DNA of 13,640 nt, from positions 1-13,640 of the forward strand of contig CAMEWU010000039.1 of the NCBI GenBank assembly GCA_945946715.1. The letters run 5' to 3'. Shown piece by piece: positions 1 through 6,813 of this stretch (positions are counted from its first letter, which is position 1; each line of letters starts with the position of its first letter). Source of the DNA: an uncultured Clostridium sp. (GTDB taxonomy: Bacteria > Bacillota > Clostridia > Lachnospirales > Lachnospiraceae). Below the pieces are notes generated by a model. It was not told the DNA's origin. It was given only the letters and a program-made list of their open reading frames with translations, and did no database searches. The position numbers were made by a program, and so were the translations under genes.

Positions 1-1061
1 TAAGCTTTTTGGTTGTCAGTTGCCCGTGTGCATTGGTGATTTCCGTACCACTTAGTTTTTTTGGTGGTATCGGTGGTGCATCTGCCCGTGGAATTTTGAT
101 TAAAGGCTCTAATTATCTGGAAACCCTGGCAAAGGTAAAATACATGGTATTTGACAAGACCGGAACTCTGACTCAGGGTGTATTTCAGGTAACAGAGATT
201 TGCCCCGTCGGAAGCATGACGCAAGAGGATTTGCTATCCTATGCAGCACAGGTAGAGAGCTATTCCAACCATCCAATCAGCCGGAGTCTGCGGGAAGCAT
301 ATGGAAAAGAAATCGAGAATAGTCAAATCTCTGATGTGGAAGAAATCAGCGGACATGGGGTGACTGCTTATGTGAATGGAATGAAGGTGGTTGCAGGAAA
401 TCAGAAGCTGATGAAACAGCTGCAATTAGAGTATGCAGAACCAACTCAGGTAGGAACGGTGGTATATGTTGCAGTGAATGACAGATATGCAGGATACATT
501 TTAATTAATGATGTTGTGAAGGAGAATTCCAAGAATGCGATTGCCGGATTGAAGGCAGCAGGTGTTAAGAAAACGGTTATGCTGACAGGAGACAGCCGTC
601 TGGTGGCAGAGTCCATAGCGAAGGAATTAAATGTGGACGAAGTATATAGTGAACTGCTTCCGGCAGACAAGGTGGAACAGGTAGAGGCTCTGCTAGCAAA
701 GAAGGATGAAGCAGAAAAACTTGCTTTTGTTGGTGACGGTATTAACGACGCACCGGTATTGTCCAGAGCAGATATTGGTATTGCCATGGGAGCTATGGGT
801 TCCGATGCAGCAATTGAAGCTGCAGATATTGTATTGATGGATGATGACCCTGCCAAGATTGCTTTGGCAATGAAGATATCCAGAAAGACATTAGGCATCG
901 TATATCAGAATATTGTATTTGCTTTAGCAGTGAAAATCATTTGCCTGCTGTTGATTGCATTTGCAGGGCTTGGCATGTGGCTTGCAATTTTAGCAGATGT
1001 AGGTGTTATGGTTCTGGCAGTATTGAATGCAACCAGAGCCTTGTATACAAAACGCTTGTAA
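1..1061 (+). CDS. Zn2+/Cd2+/Pb2+-exporting P1B-type ATPase, C-terminal part (5' end outside the window)
   Basis: Membrane pump that would export divalent soft metals at the cost of ATP. The reading frame is already open at the window edge and encodes S-F before residue 9, so the gene starts upstream. Numbering from base 9: the metal-binding CPC motif of the sixth helix is at residues 5-7, the phosphorylated Asp of DKTGTLT at 49, the HP dipeptide that contacts ATP at 88-89, TGDS at 193-196 and GDGINDAP of the hinge at 242-249. Two last helices follow (about 300-343). The substrate call rests on Lys309 in AVKII and Asp330 in ADVGV, positions that mark the P1B-2 (ZntA/CadA) group rather than copper pumps. 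The N-terminal metal-binding region and first helices are not visible. A 108-base gap separates it from the manganese exporter and I see no terminator in it, so read-through is possible. The family is very sure, the exact metal less so. Confidence 0.95.
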   Translation, partial: SFLVVSCPCALVISVPLSFFGGIGGASARGILIKGSNYLETLAKVKYMVFDKTGTLTQGVFQVTEICPVGSMTQEDLLSYAAQVESYSNHPISRSLREAYGKEIENSQISDVEEISGHGVTAYVNGMKVVAGNQKLMKQLQLEYAEPTQVGTVVYVAVNDRYAGYILINDVVKENSKNAIAGLKAAGVKKTVMLTGDSRLVAESIAKELNVDEVYSELLPADKVEQVEALLAKKDEAEKLAFVGDGINDAPVLSRADIGIAMGAMGSDAAIEAADIVLMDDDPAKIALAMKISRKTLGIVYQNIVFALAVKIICLLLIAFAGLGMWLAILADVGVMVLAVLNATRALYTKRL

Positions 1062-1169
1062 TTGGGCTTTACTTTTACATCAGGTTGCCTTATACTTACT
1101 TGACATGAATATATGAATGAATTAAGAAGTACTTGATGATTACATTTGTAAAGTAACGGAGGAGTAGAT

Positions 1170-1760
1170 GTGAGTATCTGGGAATTACTGATTCTTGCAG
1201 TGGGACTTGCAATGGATTCATTTGCAGTTTCTATCTGTAAGGGTCTTTCGGTGAAGGATGTAAAGATAAAGCACATGGTAAGTGCCGGTTTATATTTTGG
1301 TGGTTTTCAGGCACTGATGCCTATTATTGGATATCTGCTGGGTGTGAATTTCAAGCATCTGATTGAACACTTTGATCATTGGATTGCTTTTGCTCTGCTT
1401 GTTTTAATTGGTGGGAATATGATTCGTGAGGCACTTGGCAAAGATGAAGATGAAGAGTTAAATGCTTCCTTTGGCCCGAAAACAATGCTTCCTCTGGCAA
1501 TTGCCACCAGTATTGATGCGTTGGCAGTTGGTGTTACCTTTGCATTTTTACAGGTACAGATTGTACCGGCAGTAGGATTTATCGGAATTATAACATTTTT
1601 ATTGTCATTTCTGGGAGTAAAGATTGGAAATGTATTTGGAATGAAGTATAAGTCAAAAGCCGAATTGGCAGGCGGAATCATTCTTGTACTAATTGGTCTA
1701 AAAATCCTGTTAGAGCACTTAGGGGTATTGGCAAAGATATCGGAAGTTTTGTTCCATTAA
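1170..1760 (+). CDS. mntP: MntP-family manganese efflux pump
   Basis: Small integral membrane protein (196 aa, close to the family length of about 190) expected to export Mn2+. It has the two-fold repeat typical of MntP: GLAMDSFAVS with Asp16 in the first helix, and ATSIDALAVG with Asp116 in the second half. Both Asp residues are known to be needed in E. coli MntP. A charged loop (KDEDEE, residues 91-96) separates the halves, giving six predicted helices. The start is GTG at 1170, chosen because GGAGGAG at 1158-1164 sits five bases before it; the ATG at 1168 is followed at once by a stop. The stop TAA (1758-1760) overlaps the stop of the convergent HD gene. I could not recognise a yybP-ykoY manganese riboswitch in the 108-base leader, nor a full sigma-A promoter, though TTGACA occurs at 1100-1105. 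Co-expression with the upstream metal ATPase is possible. Confidence 0.93.
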   Translation: MSIWELLILAVGLAMDSFAVSICKGLSVKDVKIKHMVSAGLYFGGFQALMPIIGYLLGVNFKHLIEHFDHWIAFALLVLIGGNMIREALGKDEDEELNASFGPKTMLPLAIATSIDALAVGVTFAFLQVQIVPAVGFIGIITFLLSFLGVKIGNVFGMKYKSKAELAGGIILVLIGLKILLEHLGVLAKISEVLFH

Positions 1761-2245
1761 AAGAATTCCACCGGTTTCCAGAAGGAGGTTCCAAGGCGAA
1801 AAGTTTCCTGTAGGGAGCATACTTTATCAGCAACACAAATGACCCAGGCTTCTTTATGCTTCGGAGGCTTGGGAGTTAATGGGAACATGTGTCTGCGGAT
1901 AATGTCTTGTTCAATTGGGTTTAATTGAAAATCCCGAGTGGCATTCTCACAGGCAATTCGTGGATGATGAAAGCCATGAAGTTTACTTCGTACTTCCTTG
2001 TTGTGCCAGTCGTAGAGATAGTAATCATGGAGCAATGCACCACGGATCATAGAACGCATGTCAATATTCAAGTTAAACTTTACGGCAATGATAATACTTC
2101 GGTAAGCAACTGAAATACAATGCTGATACAGACTGGTAGTGCCATGTTGTATAAATTCTTTATTTTCGACAAACCGGGTATCCTTCAAAGCACGAATTTC
2201 TTTATGCAGGATACGAATGCCCTCTTCTAATCTTGCTCGTTTCAT
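1757..2245 (-). CDS. HD-domain metal-dependent phosphohydrolase, 162 aa
   Basis: Cytoplasmic hydrolase of the HD superfamily; the substrate is unknown. From the chosen start the metal-ligand pattern is H42 (YQHC), H73-D74 (LLHDYYLYD) and D140 (VADKV). This is the H...HD...D signature, with extra histidines (LHGFHHP, residues 90-95) as found in many phosphohydrolases. The upstream ATG at 2249-2251 abuts the ribosome site GAGGG (2256-2252) with no spacing. The ATG at 2243-2245 has a proper six-base spacing, so I take that as the start. Its stop overlaps the mntP stop in the four bases TTAA. It lies downstream of the cotJC 3' part in the same direction, but a hairpin and a 173-base gap separate them, so it probably has its own promoter. 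Function beyond the superfamily cannot be stated. Confidence 0.88.
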   Translation of the reverse strand: MKRARLEEGIRILHKEIRALKDTRFVENKEFIQHGTTSLYQHCISVAYRSIIIAVKFNLNIDMRSMIRGALLHDYYLYDWHNKEVRSKLHGFHHPRIACENATRDFQLNPIEQDIIRRHMFPLTPKPPKHKEAWVICVADKVCSLQETFRLGTSFWKPVEFF

Positions 2246-2277
2246 GTTCATCCCTCAATTATACGGAAATACTTTGT

Positions 2278-2295
2278 TACACTATTAACAGTGTA
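2278..2295. promoter_or_regulatory. Operator-like 18-bp palindrome upstream of the HD gene
   Basis: TACACT at 2278-2283 and AGTGTA at 2290-2295 are exact inverted repeats. The six bases between are also nearly symmetric, giving 16 of 18 symmetric positions. It lies 33 bases upstream of the HD gene start. On the minus strand a weak -35 (TTGAAA, 2307-2302) with 17-base spacing would put the -10 (TAGTGT, 2284-2279) inside the palindrome, a usual place for a repressor site. A separate TATAAT (2263-2258) is too close to the ribosome site to give a normal leader. The regulator is not identifiable. Confidence 0.4.
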
Positions 2296-2371
2296 CCCAC
2301 TTTTCAAAGAAATCGCAATAGATTTTTCTGAATATTTTTTTCCGATTTTCATACGAATTTAATACATTATA

Positions 2372-2404
2372 ACAAAGCAGATAGGAATGGGCTATCTGCT
2401 TTGT
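2372..2404 (-). terminator. Hairpin terminator after the cotJC 3' part
   Basis: Perfect 13-bp stem (2372-2384 pairing with 2392-2404) with a 7-base loop, 15 bases after the cotJC stop codon. The T-rich tail is better on the plus strand (TTTTATAATT after 2401) than on the minus strand (TTATAATGTATT). It is placed where the cotJ transcript should end, and no plus-strand gene ends here. Confidence 0.65.
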
Positions 2405-2418
2405 TTTATAATTATAAG

Positions 2419-2973
2419 CTATTTACATTGGCAATCCTTTTTCGTATCTACGCAAGGGGCAGCCGTATCAAAGTCCGGATTAAATGCATAAAAGTTCTTA
2501 GAATCTAAATCGTCCTGTACCATTCGCAGACTTTCGCCGAATCGCTGGAAGTGAACAATTTCTCTGGCACGTAAAAATTTCAAGACTGCATATACGTCAG
2601 GATGATCTTTGGAAAGACGGAGCAGATTGTCGTAAGTGGTTCGGGCTTTTTGCTCTGCAGCCATGTCCTCATGCAAGTCTGTAATAGGATCGCCTTTTAC
2701 TGCAAATTCACAGGCATTAAAAGGTACACCGCCAGCTGATTGAGGCCAGATGCCAAGGGTGTGGTCAGTGTAGTATTTATCAAAGCCGGATTTTTCAATT
2801 TCATCCATGGACAAGTTTCGGGTTAACTGATGTACAATGGCACAAATCATTTCTCCGTGTCCAAGTTCTTCTGTTGCGATATCCGTTAATACGCCGGCAA
2901 CTCTGTCATTTTTCATGGAATATCTCTGTGAGAGATATCGCATCGCTGCACCGGATTCACCATCAGGTCCTCC
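2419..2973 (-). CDS. cotJC: Spore-coat protein CotJC (manganese-catalase family), C-terminal part of an interrupted gene
   Basis: Encodes the last 182 residues of CotJC (from PDGES onward), a ferritin-like four-helix di-manganese protein of the spore coat. Visible ligands are the E of PDGES, TEELGH, AEQKA and REIVHFQ, with the family stretches MRYLSQRYSM and GDPITDLHED in order. The tail after the helices is Cys-containing (CVDTKKDCQCK). The frame stays open to an ATG at 3025-3027, but the first 18 or so residues that would be read there (VIIFIKSIQTR...) are recombinase-gene DNA in another frame. No good ribosome site precedes that ATG, so this part alone is probably not made as a proper protein. 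The missing N-terminus is at 10303-10395. The boundary is GGAGG at 2973-2969; joining there gives a 213-aa protein in frame. The conserved ligands and intact frame argue that the gene is still under selection. Confidence 0.93.
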   Translation of the reverse strand, partial: GGPDGESGAAMRYLSQRYSMKNDRVAGVLTDIATEELGHGEMICAIVHQLTRNLSMDEIEKSGFDKYYTDHTLGIWPQSAGGVPFNACEFAVKGDPITDLHEDMAAEQKARTTYDNLLRLSKDHPDVYAVLKFLRAREIVHFQRFGESLRMVQDDLDSKNFYAFNPDFDTAAPCVDTKKDCQCK

Positions 2974-2987
2974 CAATGGCGGATATA
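2961..2987. other. Left attachment site of the cotJC element
   Basis: The core CCTCC (plus strand, 2969-2973) is shared with the right site at 10304-10308. To its right, inside the element, CCAATGGCGGATATA (2973-2987) is the inverted counterpart of TATATCC-T-GCCATTGG at 10286-10301, with one extra base in the right copy. To its left is host cotJC sequence. This is what a serine recombinase hybrid site should look like: one arm from attP, one from attB. Confidence 0.8.
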
Positions 2988-4150
2988 GTAATCTGGTTTG
3001 AATGCTTTTGATAAATATAATTACCATCCACTTCTTTTAATATGCGATTTTTTTCAGTCGGTGTGATATCCGGACGTTGCAAGGCAAGAATTACCACAGG
3101 TGGCAGTTGAGGGGTAATGGTATCATATATAAGCTGCTCTAAATGTTCGGATTTAATATAATGAGAGATTTTACAGCTCCCATGGTTATATCCGCTACAT
3201 TGAAATGCAGTACCATGCTGTATATGAACCAGTTTTCGTCCGCAATTGCTGCAGAGCACAAGATTTTTAAGAAAATAATCATCTGAACAAGGAGTGGATT
3301 TCTGGATCCCGGATTGGGGATGGCTGGTGAACCAGCGAGTCTGTACCTGCTGCCAAAGGGCATCTGATATGATTGGTGGATGTGTACCGGAAACGGTTTC
3401 TGTTGGAGTGTATATATAATTTCTGTCATATCCGTTGGCGGGAGACAACTCGGTCCGTTTTCTCAGTTTCCCAATATAGACAGGATTCATAAGTATATAG
3501 GAAACCGTACGGGTTTGAAAAGGGTTCCCCCGTTTTGTACGGATATTTTTTTGATTTAAGTATTGTGTAATAGAAGATAAAGAGTCACCCTTTGCATATG
3601 CTTCAAACATATACTGAACCCAGGGAGCTTGTATGGGATGGGGAATAAACGTTTCTGTTCCCATAAGATATCCAAATGGCGGAATGGAGATTGCCATTCC
3701 CCGGGAAAAACGTTCCTGCATACCACGGCGGACTTCCTGGGCAAGATTGATGGAGTAGTATTCGTCCATGGCTTCTAAAAGTGCTTCAATTAATATGGAA
3801 GTAGGGTCATCGCTTAATGGTTCTGTAATGGAGATGACTTCTATGCCACATTCTTTTCGCAGCATTGATTTATAGAAAATGCTGTCTTGCCGGCTTCGGG
3901 CAAATCGGGAATACTTCCATACAAGAATTTTTTGGAATGGCTGATTTTGTCGGGCAAGAGAAATCATCTTTTGAAATGCCGGACGTTTTGTGGCAGTCCG
4001 TCCACTTAAACCTTCATCGATAAAGATATATGTTTCTGGAATTTGCATATCATGCTGATTTGCATATTCCTGAATTCGTTTCAACTGACTGTCAGGGGAG
4101 AATTCAATCTGATCTTCTGTGGAAACTCGTATATAGGCGGCAGCAATCAT
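2963..4150 (-). CDS. Large serine recombinase of the cotJC element (SpoIVCA-like)
   Basis: Site-specific recombinase, 395 aa, predicted to excise the 7.3-kb element. The N-terminal resolvase domain has the nucleophile Ser10 in YIRVSTEDQ with Arg8, DEGLSG at 45-50, and Arg82/Arg85 in YSRFARSRQD. The recombinase DNA-binding domain spans about 140-290 (PFGY, NPFQTRTVSYILMNPVYIGK). A zinc ribbon has C300-x2-C303 and C318/C326. Only about 70 residues follow, with no long coiled coil, so it is shorter than SpoIVCA (about 500 aa). GGAG at 4161-4158, seven bases before the ATG, supports the start. The last two codons and the stop (TGA, 2965-2963) lie beyond the att core in host cotJC DNA. On the excised circle the last residue T would be replaced by CQWQDIIFISF before a TAA. 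Same orientation as cotJ. A sigma-E-like promoter precedes it. Confidence 0.93.
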   Translation of the reverse strand: MIAAAYIRVSTEDQIEFSPDSQLKRIQEYANQHDMQIPETYIFIDEGLSGRTATKRPAFQKMISLARQNQPFQKILVWKYSRFARSRQDSIFYKSMLRKECGIEVISITEPLSDDPTSILIEALLEAMDEYYSINLAQEVRRGMQERFSRGMAISIPPFGYLMGTETFIPHPIQAPWVQYMFEAYAKGDSLSSITQYLNQKNIRTKRGNPFQTRTVSYILMNPVYIGKLRKRTELSPANGYDRNYIYTPTETVSGTHPPIISDALWQQVQTRWFTSHPQSGIQKSTPCSDDYFLKNLVLCSNCGRKLVHIQHGTAFQCSGYNHGSCKISHYIKSEHLEQLIYDTITPQLPPVVILALQRPDITPTEKNRILKEVDGNYIYQKHSNQITISAIGRT

Positions 4151-4176
4151 AACATGACTCCAACATACTTTGCTGT

Positions 4177-4205
4177 ATCCTATGAAGGATTAACAAGAGA
4201 TATGC
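4177..4205 (-). promoter_or_regulatory. Sigma-E-like promoter of the recombinase gene
   Basis: On the minus strand GCATATC (4205-4199) matches the sigma-E -35 consensus KMATATT at 6 of 7 positions. A 14-base spacer follows, then CATAGGAT (4184-4177), matching the -10 CATACAHT at 6 of 8. The start of transcription would fall near 4170, about 20 bases before the ATG, which leaves room for the GGAG ribosome site. B. subtilis spoIVCA is also read by mother-cell sigma E. The consensus is from B. subtilis and the match is by eye. Confidence 0.55.
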
Positions 4206-4238
4206 AACTTCAAATATTAGGAAATTATAAAAATCCTA

Positions 4239-4266
4239 TTGACGTTCTACTAAAACCATGTATAAT
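4239..4266 (+). promoter_or_regulatory. Sigma-A promoter of the regulator-potABCD operon
   Basis: TTGACG (4239-4244), a 16-base spacer, and a perfect TATAAT (4261-4266). Transcription should start near 4273, about 54 bases before the regulator ATG. It is divergent from the recombinase promoter, whose -35 is about 33 bases away. Confidence 0.8.
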
Positions 4267-4275
4267 GTGTCTTGG

Positions 4276-4304
4276 AGTTTAGCAAAACTAAACTTTAAGT
4301 TTAG
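4276..4304. promoter_or_regulatory. Triple half-site operator just after the pot promoter
   Basis: Three copies of the heptamer AGTTTAG lie in alternating orientation: AGTTTAG at 4276-4282, CTAAACT at 4288-4294 and AGTTTAG at 4298-4304. The second and third form a perfect 17-base palindrome (4288-4304, centre 4296); the first and second form an inverted repeat with a 5-base spacer. They sit at about +3 to +32 of the predicted transcript, where a bound protein would block RNA polymerase. The obvious candidate is the XRE-cupin regulator encoded next. Confidence 0.75.
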
Positions 4305-4326
4305 AATTAAGAAACAGGGAAAAAGT

Positions 4327-4860
4327 ATGGAAATCGGTAAGAAAATTAAAGCATTACGGATACAAAAGAATCTGACACAGGAGGAATTGGCAGACCGGGC
4401 AGAGTTAACCAAAGGTTTTATTTCCCAGGTAGAACGGGATTTGACATCTCCATCCATTGCCACACTCATTGATATTTTGCAGTGTCTGGGTACGGATTTA
4501 AAGACATTTTTCAATGACTCTGAGGATAAGCAAATTGTATTTCGTAAAGGCGATTTTTTTGAAAAGACAGATCATGAGCTTAAGAATAAAGTGGAATGGA
4601 TTATTCCCAATGCTCAGAAAAATATGATGGAGCCAATTTTGGTTACCATAGAACCCGGTGGTTCCACATATCCGGACAATCCGCATGAAGGAGAAGAGTT
4701 CGGATATATATTGAAAGGCAGTATTGAGATTCATATTGGCAGTCAGGTATTTAAAGCAAAGAAGGATGAGTCCTTTTATTTTACCCCATCCCACAAGCAT
4801 TATCTGACATCAGCCAGCGGGGCAGTTCTGCTTTGGGTATCGACACCACCCAGCTTTTAA
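4327..4860 (+). CDS. XRE-family regulator with cupin sensor domain (PuuR-like), probable pot operon regulator
   Basis: Cytoplasmic transcription factor of 177 aa. An N-terminal helix-turn-helix (residues 5-60, LTQEELADRAELTKGFISQVE) is followed by a cupin domain (about 105-175, with EGEEFGYILKG and the PSHKHY stretch) that should bind a small ligand. This architecture is shared with PuuR, the putrescine-responsive repressor. Being first in a potABCD operon makes a polyamine the likely ligand, by inference. The frame is open from about 4258, but GGGA at 4317-4320 before the ATG at 4327 and the promoter and operator upstream fix this start; an earlier one would lie within the -10 region. potA follows after 63 bases with no terminator. 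Likely autoregulated through the AGTTTAG sites. Confidence 0.9.
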   Translation: MEIGKKIKALRIQKNLTQEELADRAELTKGFISQVERDLTSPSIATLIDILQCLGTDLKTFFNDSEDKQIVFRKGDFFEKTDHELKNKVEWIIPNAQKNMMEPILVTIEPGGSTYPDNPHEGEEFGYILKGSIEIHIGSQVFKAKKDESFYFTPSHKHYLTSASGAVLLWVSTPPSF

Positions 4861-4923
4861 CATATAGAATTAGAATAGTTATGATTAAGAATTTCTTGCA
4901 TAGTAGAAAACAGGAGGTTGGCC

Positions 4924-5970
4924 ATGAGCGACGTATTAATTGAATTAAAAGGATTAACAAAGAACTTTGATGCCCAGCAGGTTTTAAAGGGAATCGATTT
5001 AAATATTCACGAAAATGAATTTTTAACTTTGCTTGGACCTTCCGGTTGTGGAAAAACCACCACATTGCGGATTATTGCAGGGTTTGATGAACCAAGTAGT
5101 GGAGAAGTATTGTTTGACGGTGTAGATATTTCCAAGATTCCACCGTATAAGAGGGAGATAAATACAGTATTTCAAAAGTATGCATTGTTCCCATTTTTAA
5201 ATGTTTATGACAATGTGGCATTTGGACTAAAAATCAAAAAAATGGATAAAAGTCTGATAGAGCACAAGGTAAAGAAAACCTTAAAACTGGTAGGCTTGGA
5301 AGGTTTTGATAAGCGGGATGTTACAAAGCTGTCCGGAGGCCAGCAGCAACGGGTAGCAATTGCCAGAGCGTTAGTAAATGAACCAAAAGTGTTGCTGCTT
5401 GATGAGCCATTAGGTGCTTTGGATGCCAAACTCCGGAAGGAAATGCAGGGAGAATTAAAGAAGATTCAGAAGGAAGTCGGGATTACTTTTATTTTTGTTA
5501 CCCATGACCAGGAGGAAGCTTTGTCTATGTCTGATACCGTTGTAGTTATGCATGAGGGTATCATTCAGCAGGTAGGAACCCCGGAGGACATTTATAACGA
5601 ACCAGAGAATCGATTTGTTGCTAACTTTATCGGAGAATCTAATATTGTGGAAGCAGTTATGTTAAAGGATTTACTGGTATCTTTTGATGGATTCGAATTC
5701 GAATGTGTGGATAAGGGATTTAAGGAAAATGAATGTGTAGAGGTAGTGATTCGTCCGGAAGATATTGATATTGTGAAACCGGAGGAAGCCAAAATTACAG
5801 GAATAGTAAAATCCATTGTATTCAAAGGCGTGCATCATGAAATAGTAGTGGAAACTGAACACAGAGATTATATGATTCATACTACAGATTATTTTGAGGT
5901 GGGATTACAAGTGGGCTTAAAGTTTGGACCGGATGATATACATGTTATGTATCGTATGGATTGGGAATAA
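4924..5970 (+). CDS. potA: Spermidine/putrescine ABC transporter ATPase PotA
   Basis: ATP-binding subunit (348 aa) that powers polyamine import at the inner face of the membrane. Walker A GPSGCGKT is at 38-45, the Q-loop around 84, signature LSGGQ at 136-140, Walker B LLLDEP at 157-162 and the switch His at 194 (VTHDQEEA). A C-terminal TOBE-type regulatory domain follows from about 240. AGGAGG at 4912-4917 with six-base spacing sets the ATG at 4924; the TTG at 4918 directly abuts that site and is rejected. The fold alone would fit other substrates (thiamine, iron, sulfate), and the polyamine call comes from potB, potC and especially potD. potB starts 12 bases after the stop. Confidence 0.95.
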   Translation: MSDVLIELKGLTKNFDAQQVLKGIDLNIHENEFLTLLGPSGCGKTTTLRIIAGFDEPSSGEVLFDGVDISKIPPYKREINTVFQKYALFPFLNVYDNVAFGLKIKKMDKSLIEHKVKKTLKLVGLEGFDKRDVTKLSGGQQQRVAIARALVNEPKVLLLDEPLGALDAKLRKEMQGELKKIQKEVGITFIFVTHDQEEALSMSDTVVVMHEGIIQQVGTPEDIYNEPENRFVANFIGESNIVEAVMLKDLLVSFDGFEFECVDKGFKENECVEVVIRPEDIDIVKPEEAKITGIVKSIVFKGVHHEIVVETEHRDYMIHTTDYFEVGLQVGLKFGPDDIHVMYRMDWE

Positions 5971-5982
5971 AGGAGAACTGTC

Positions 5983-6810
5983 ATGAAACATTTTGTTAAA
6001 TTGATTCGACCATATATGGTTTGGGCGGTTATCATGATTATTGTTCCGCTGTTATTGATTGTATTATATTCGGTTACAACCGGCGGGAATGATTTGGTTA
6101 ATATACAGTTTACCTTGGATAATTTCAAGAAGATGACAGAACCAATCTATGTAGCAGTGTTTTTGAAATCCTTTCGACTTGGATTATTATCGGTAGGAAT
6201 TTGTCTGGTAGTCGGATATATTCTGGCGTACCTGATTACACTCTTTAGTGAAAAGGTTCAGAGTCTTTTGGTACTGTTTGTTACCATTCCTATGTGGATT
6301 AATACGTTACTTCGCACCTATGCTTGGATTTGTTTATTGTCAGATAATGGAATTATTAATACCTTGCTTACCATGCTGGGATTTGAGTCGGTGACATTGA
6401 TGTACACTGACTTTGCGGTAGTTCTTGGCTTGGTCAGTGATTTGCTTCCGTTTATGGTGATTCCGATACACACCTCCTTGTGTAAGATTGACCATTCTCT
6501 TCATGAGGCGGCTATGGATTTGGGAGCAAATCGGTTTCAGACGTTTTGGAGAGTCACCTTCAAATTATCCATACCGGGTGTGTTAAATGGAATCATTATG
6601 ACATTTTTGTTGTCCATTTCCACCTTTGTTATACCAAAACTGTTGGGTGGCGGACAGTATATGTTAATCGGTAACCTGATTGAAAATCAGTTTATTTCCG
6701 TGGGAGACTGGAATTTTGGAAGTGCAATTTCCGTTATTTTGGCATTTATTATTTTGATTGCCATTACCGCCATGAAACGGATTGATAAAGATGAAATCGA
6801 GGAGGAATAG
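5983..6810 (+). CDS. potB: Spermidine/putrescine ABC transporter permease PotB
   Basis: Integral membrane permease of 275 aa with about six helices (first at about 12-32, others near 65-87, 95-118, 143-165, 198-220 and 245-263). The EAA loop that docks PotA is EAAMDLGANRFQTFWRV from residue 175. AGGAG at 5971-5975 lies directly after the potA stop and eight bases before the ATG. It pairs with PotC as the heterodimeric channel. The start of potC is three bases after this stop, so the two are translationally linked. Confidence 0.94.
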   Translation: MKHFVKLIRPYMVWAVIMIIVPLLLIVLYSVTTGGNDLVNIQFTLDNFKKMTEPIYVAVFLKSFRLGLLSVGICLVVGYILAYLITLFSEKVQSLLVLFVTIPMWINTLLRTYAWICLLSDNGIINTLLTMLGFESVTLMYTDFAVVLGLVSDLLPFMVIPIHTSLCKIDHSLHEAAMDLGANRFQTFWRVTFKLSIPGVLNGIIMTFLLSISTFVIPKLLGGGQYMLIGNLIENQFISVGDWNFGSAISVILAFIILIAITAMKRIDKDEIEEE

Positions 6811-6813
6811 GGT

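Noticed and set aside
446..898. 150-residue antisense open frame inside the metal ATPase
   Set aside because: Ser/Ala-rich mirror of a coding region with no ribosome site; shadow of the real gene.
1062..1169. yybP-ykoY manganese riboswitch upstream of mntP
   Set aside because: The gap has about the right size, but I could not find the conserved loops or a regulatory hairpin with a T-run.
2963..3027. Recombinase and cotJC as genuinely overlapping genes, with CotJC starting at the ATG at 3025-3027
   Set aside because: The residues read from that ATG do not resemble any CotJC start, no proper ribosome site precedes it, and the true N-terminal codons are present after cotJB. The overlap is explained by insertion.
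4154..4282. Possible 42-residue gene on the plus strand in the recombinase-regulator gap
   Set aside because: No ribosome site before its ATG, no recognisable motif, and it runs across the pot promoter and into the operator.
4918..4923. TTG at 4918 as start of potA
   Set aside because: It directly follows AGGAGG without spacing; the ATG at 4924 has the correct spacing.
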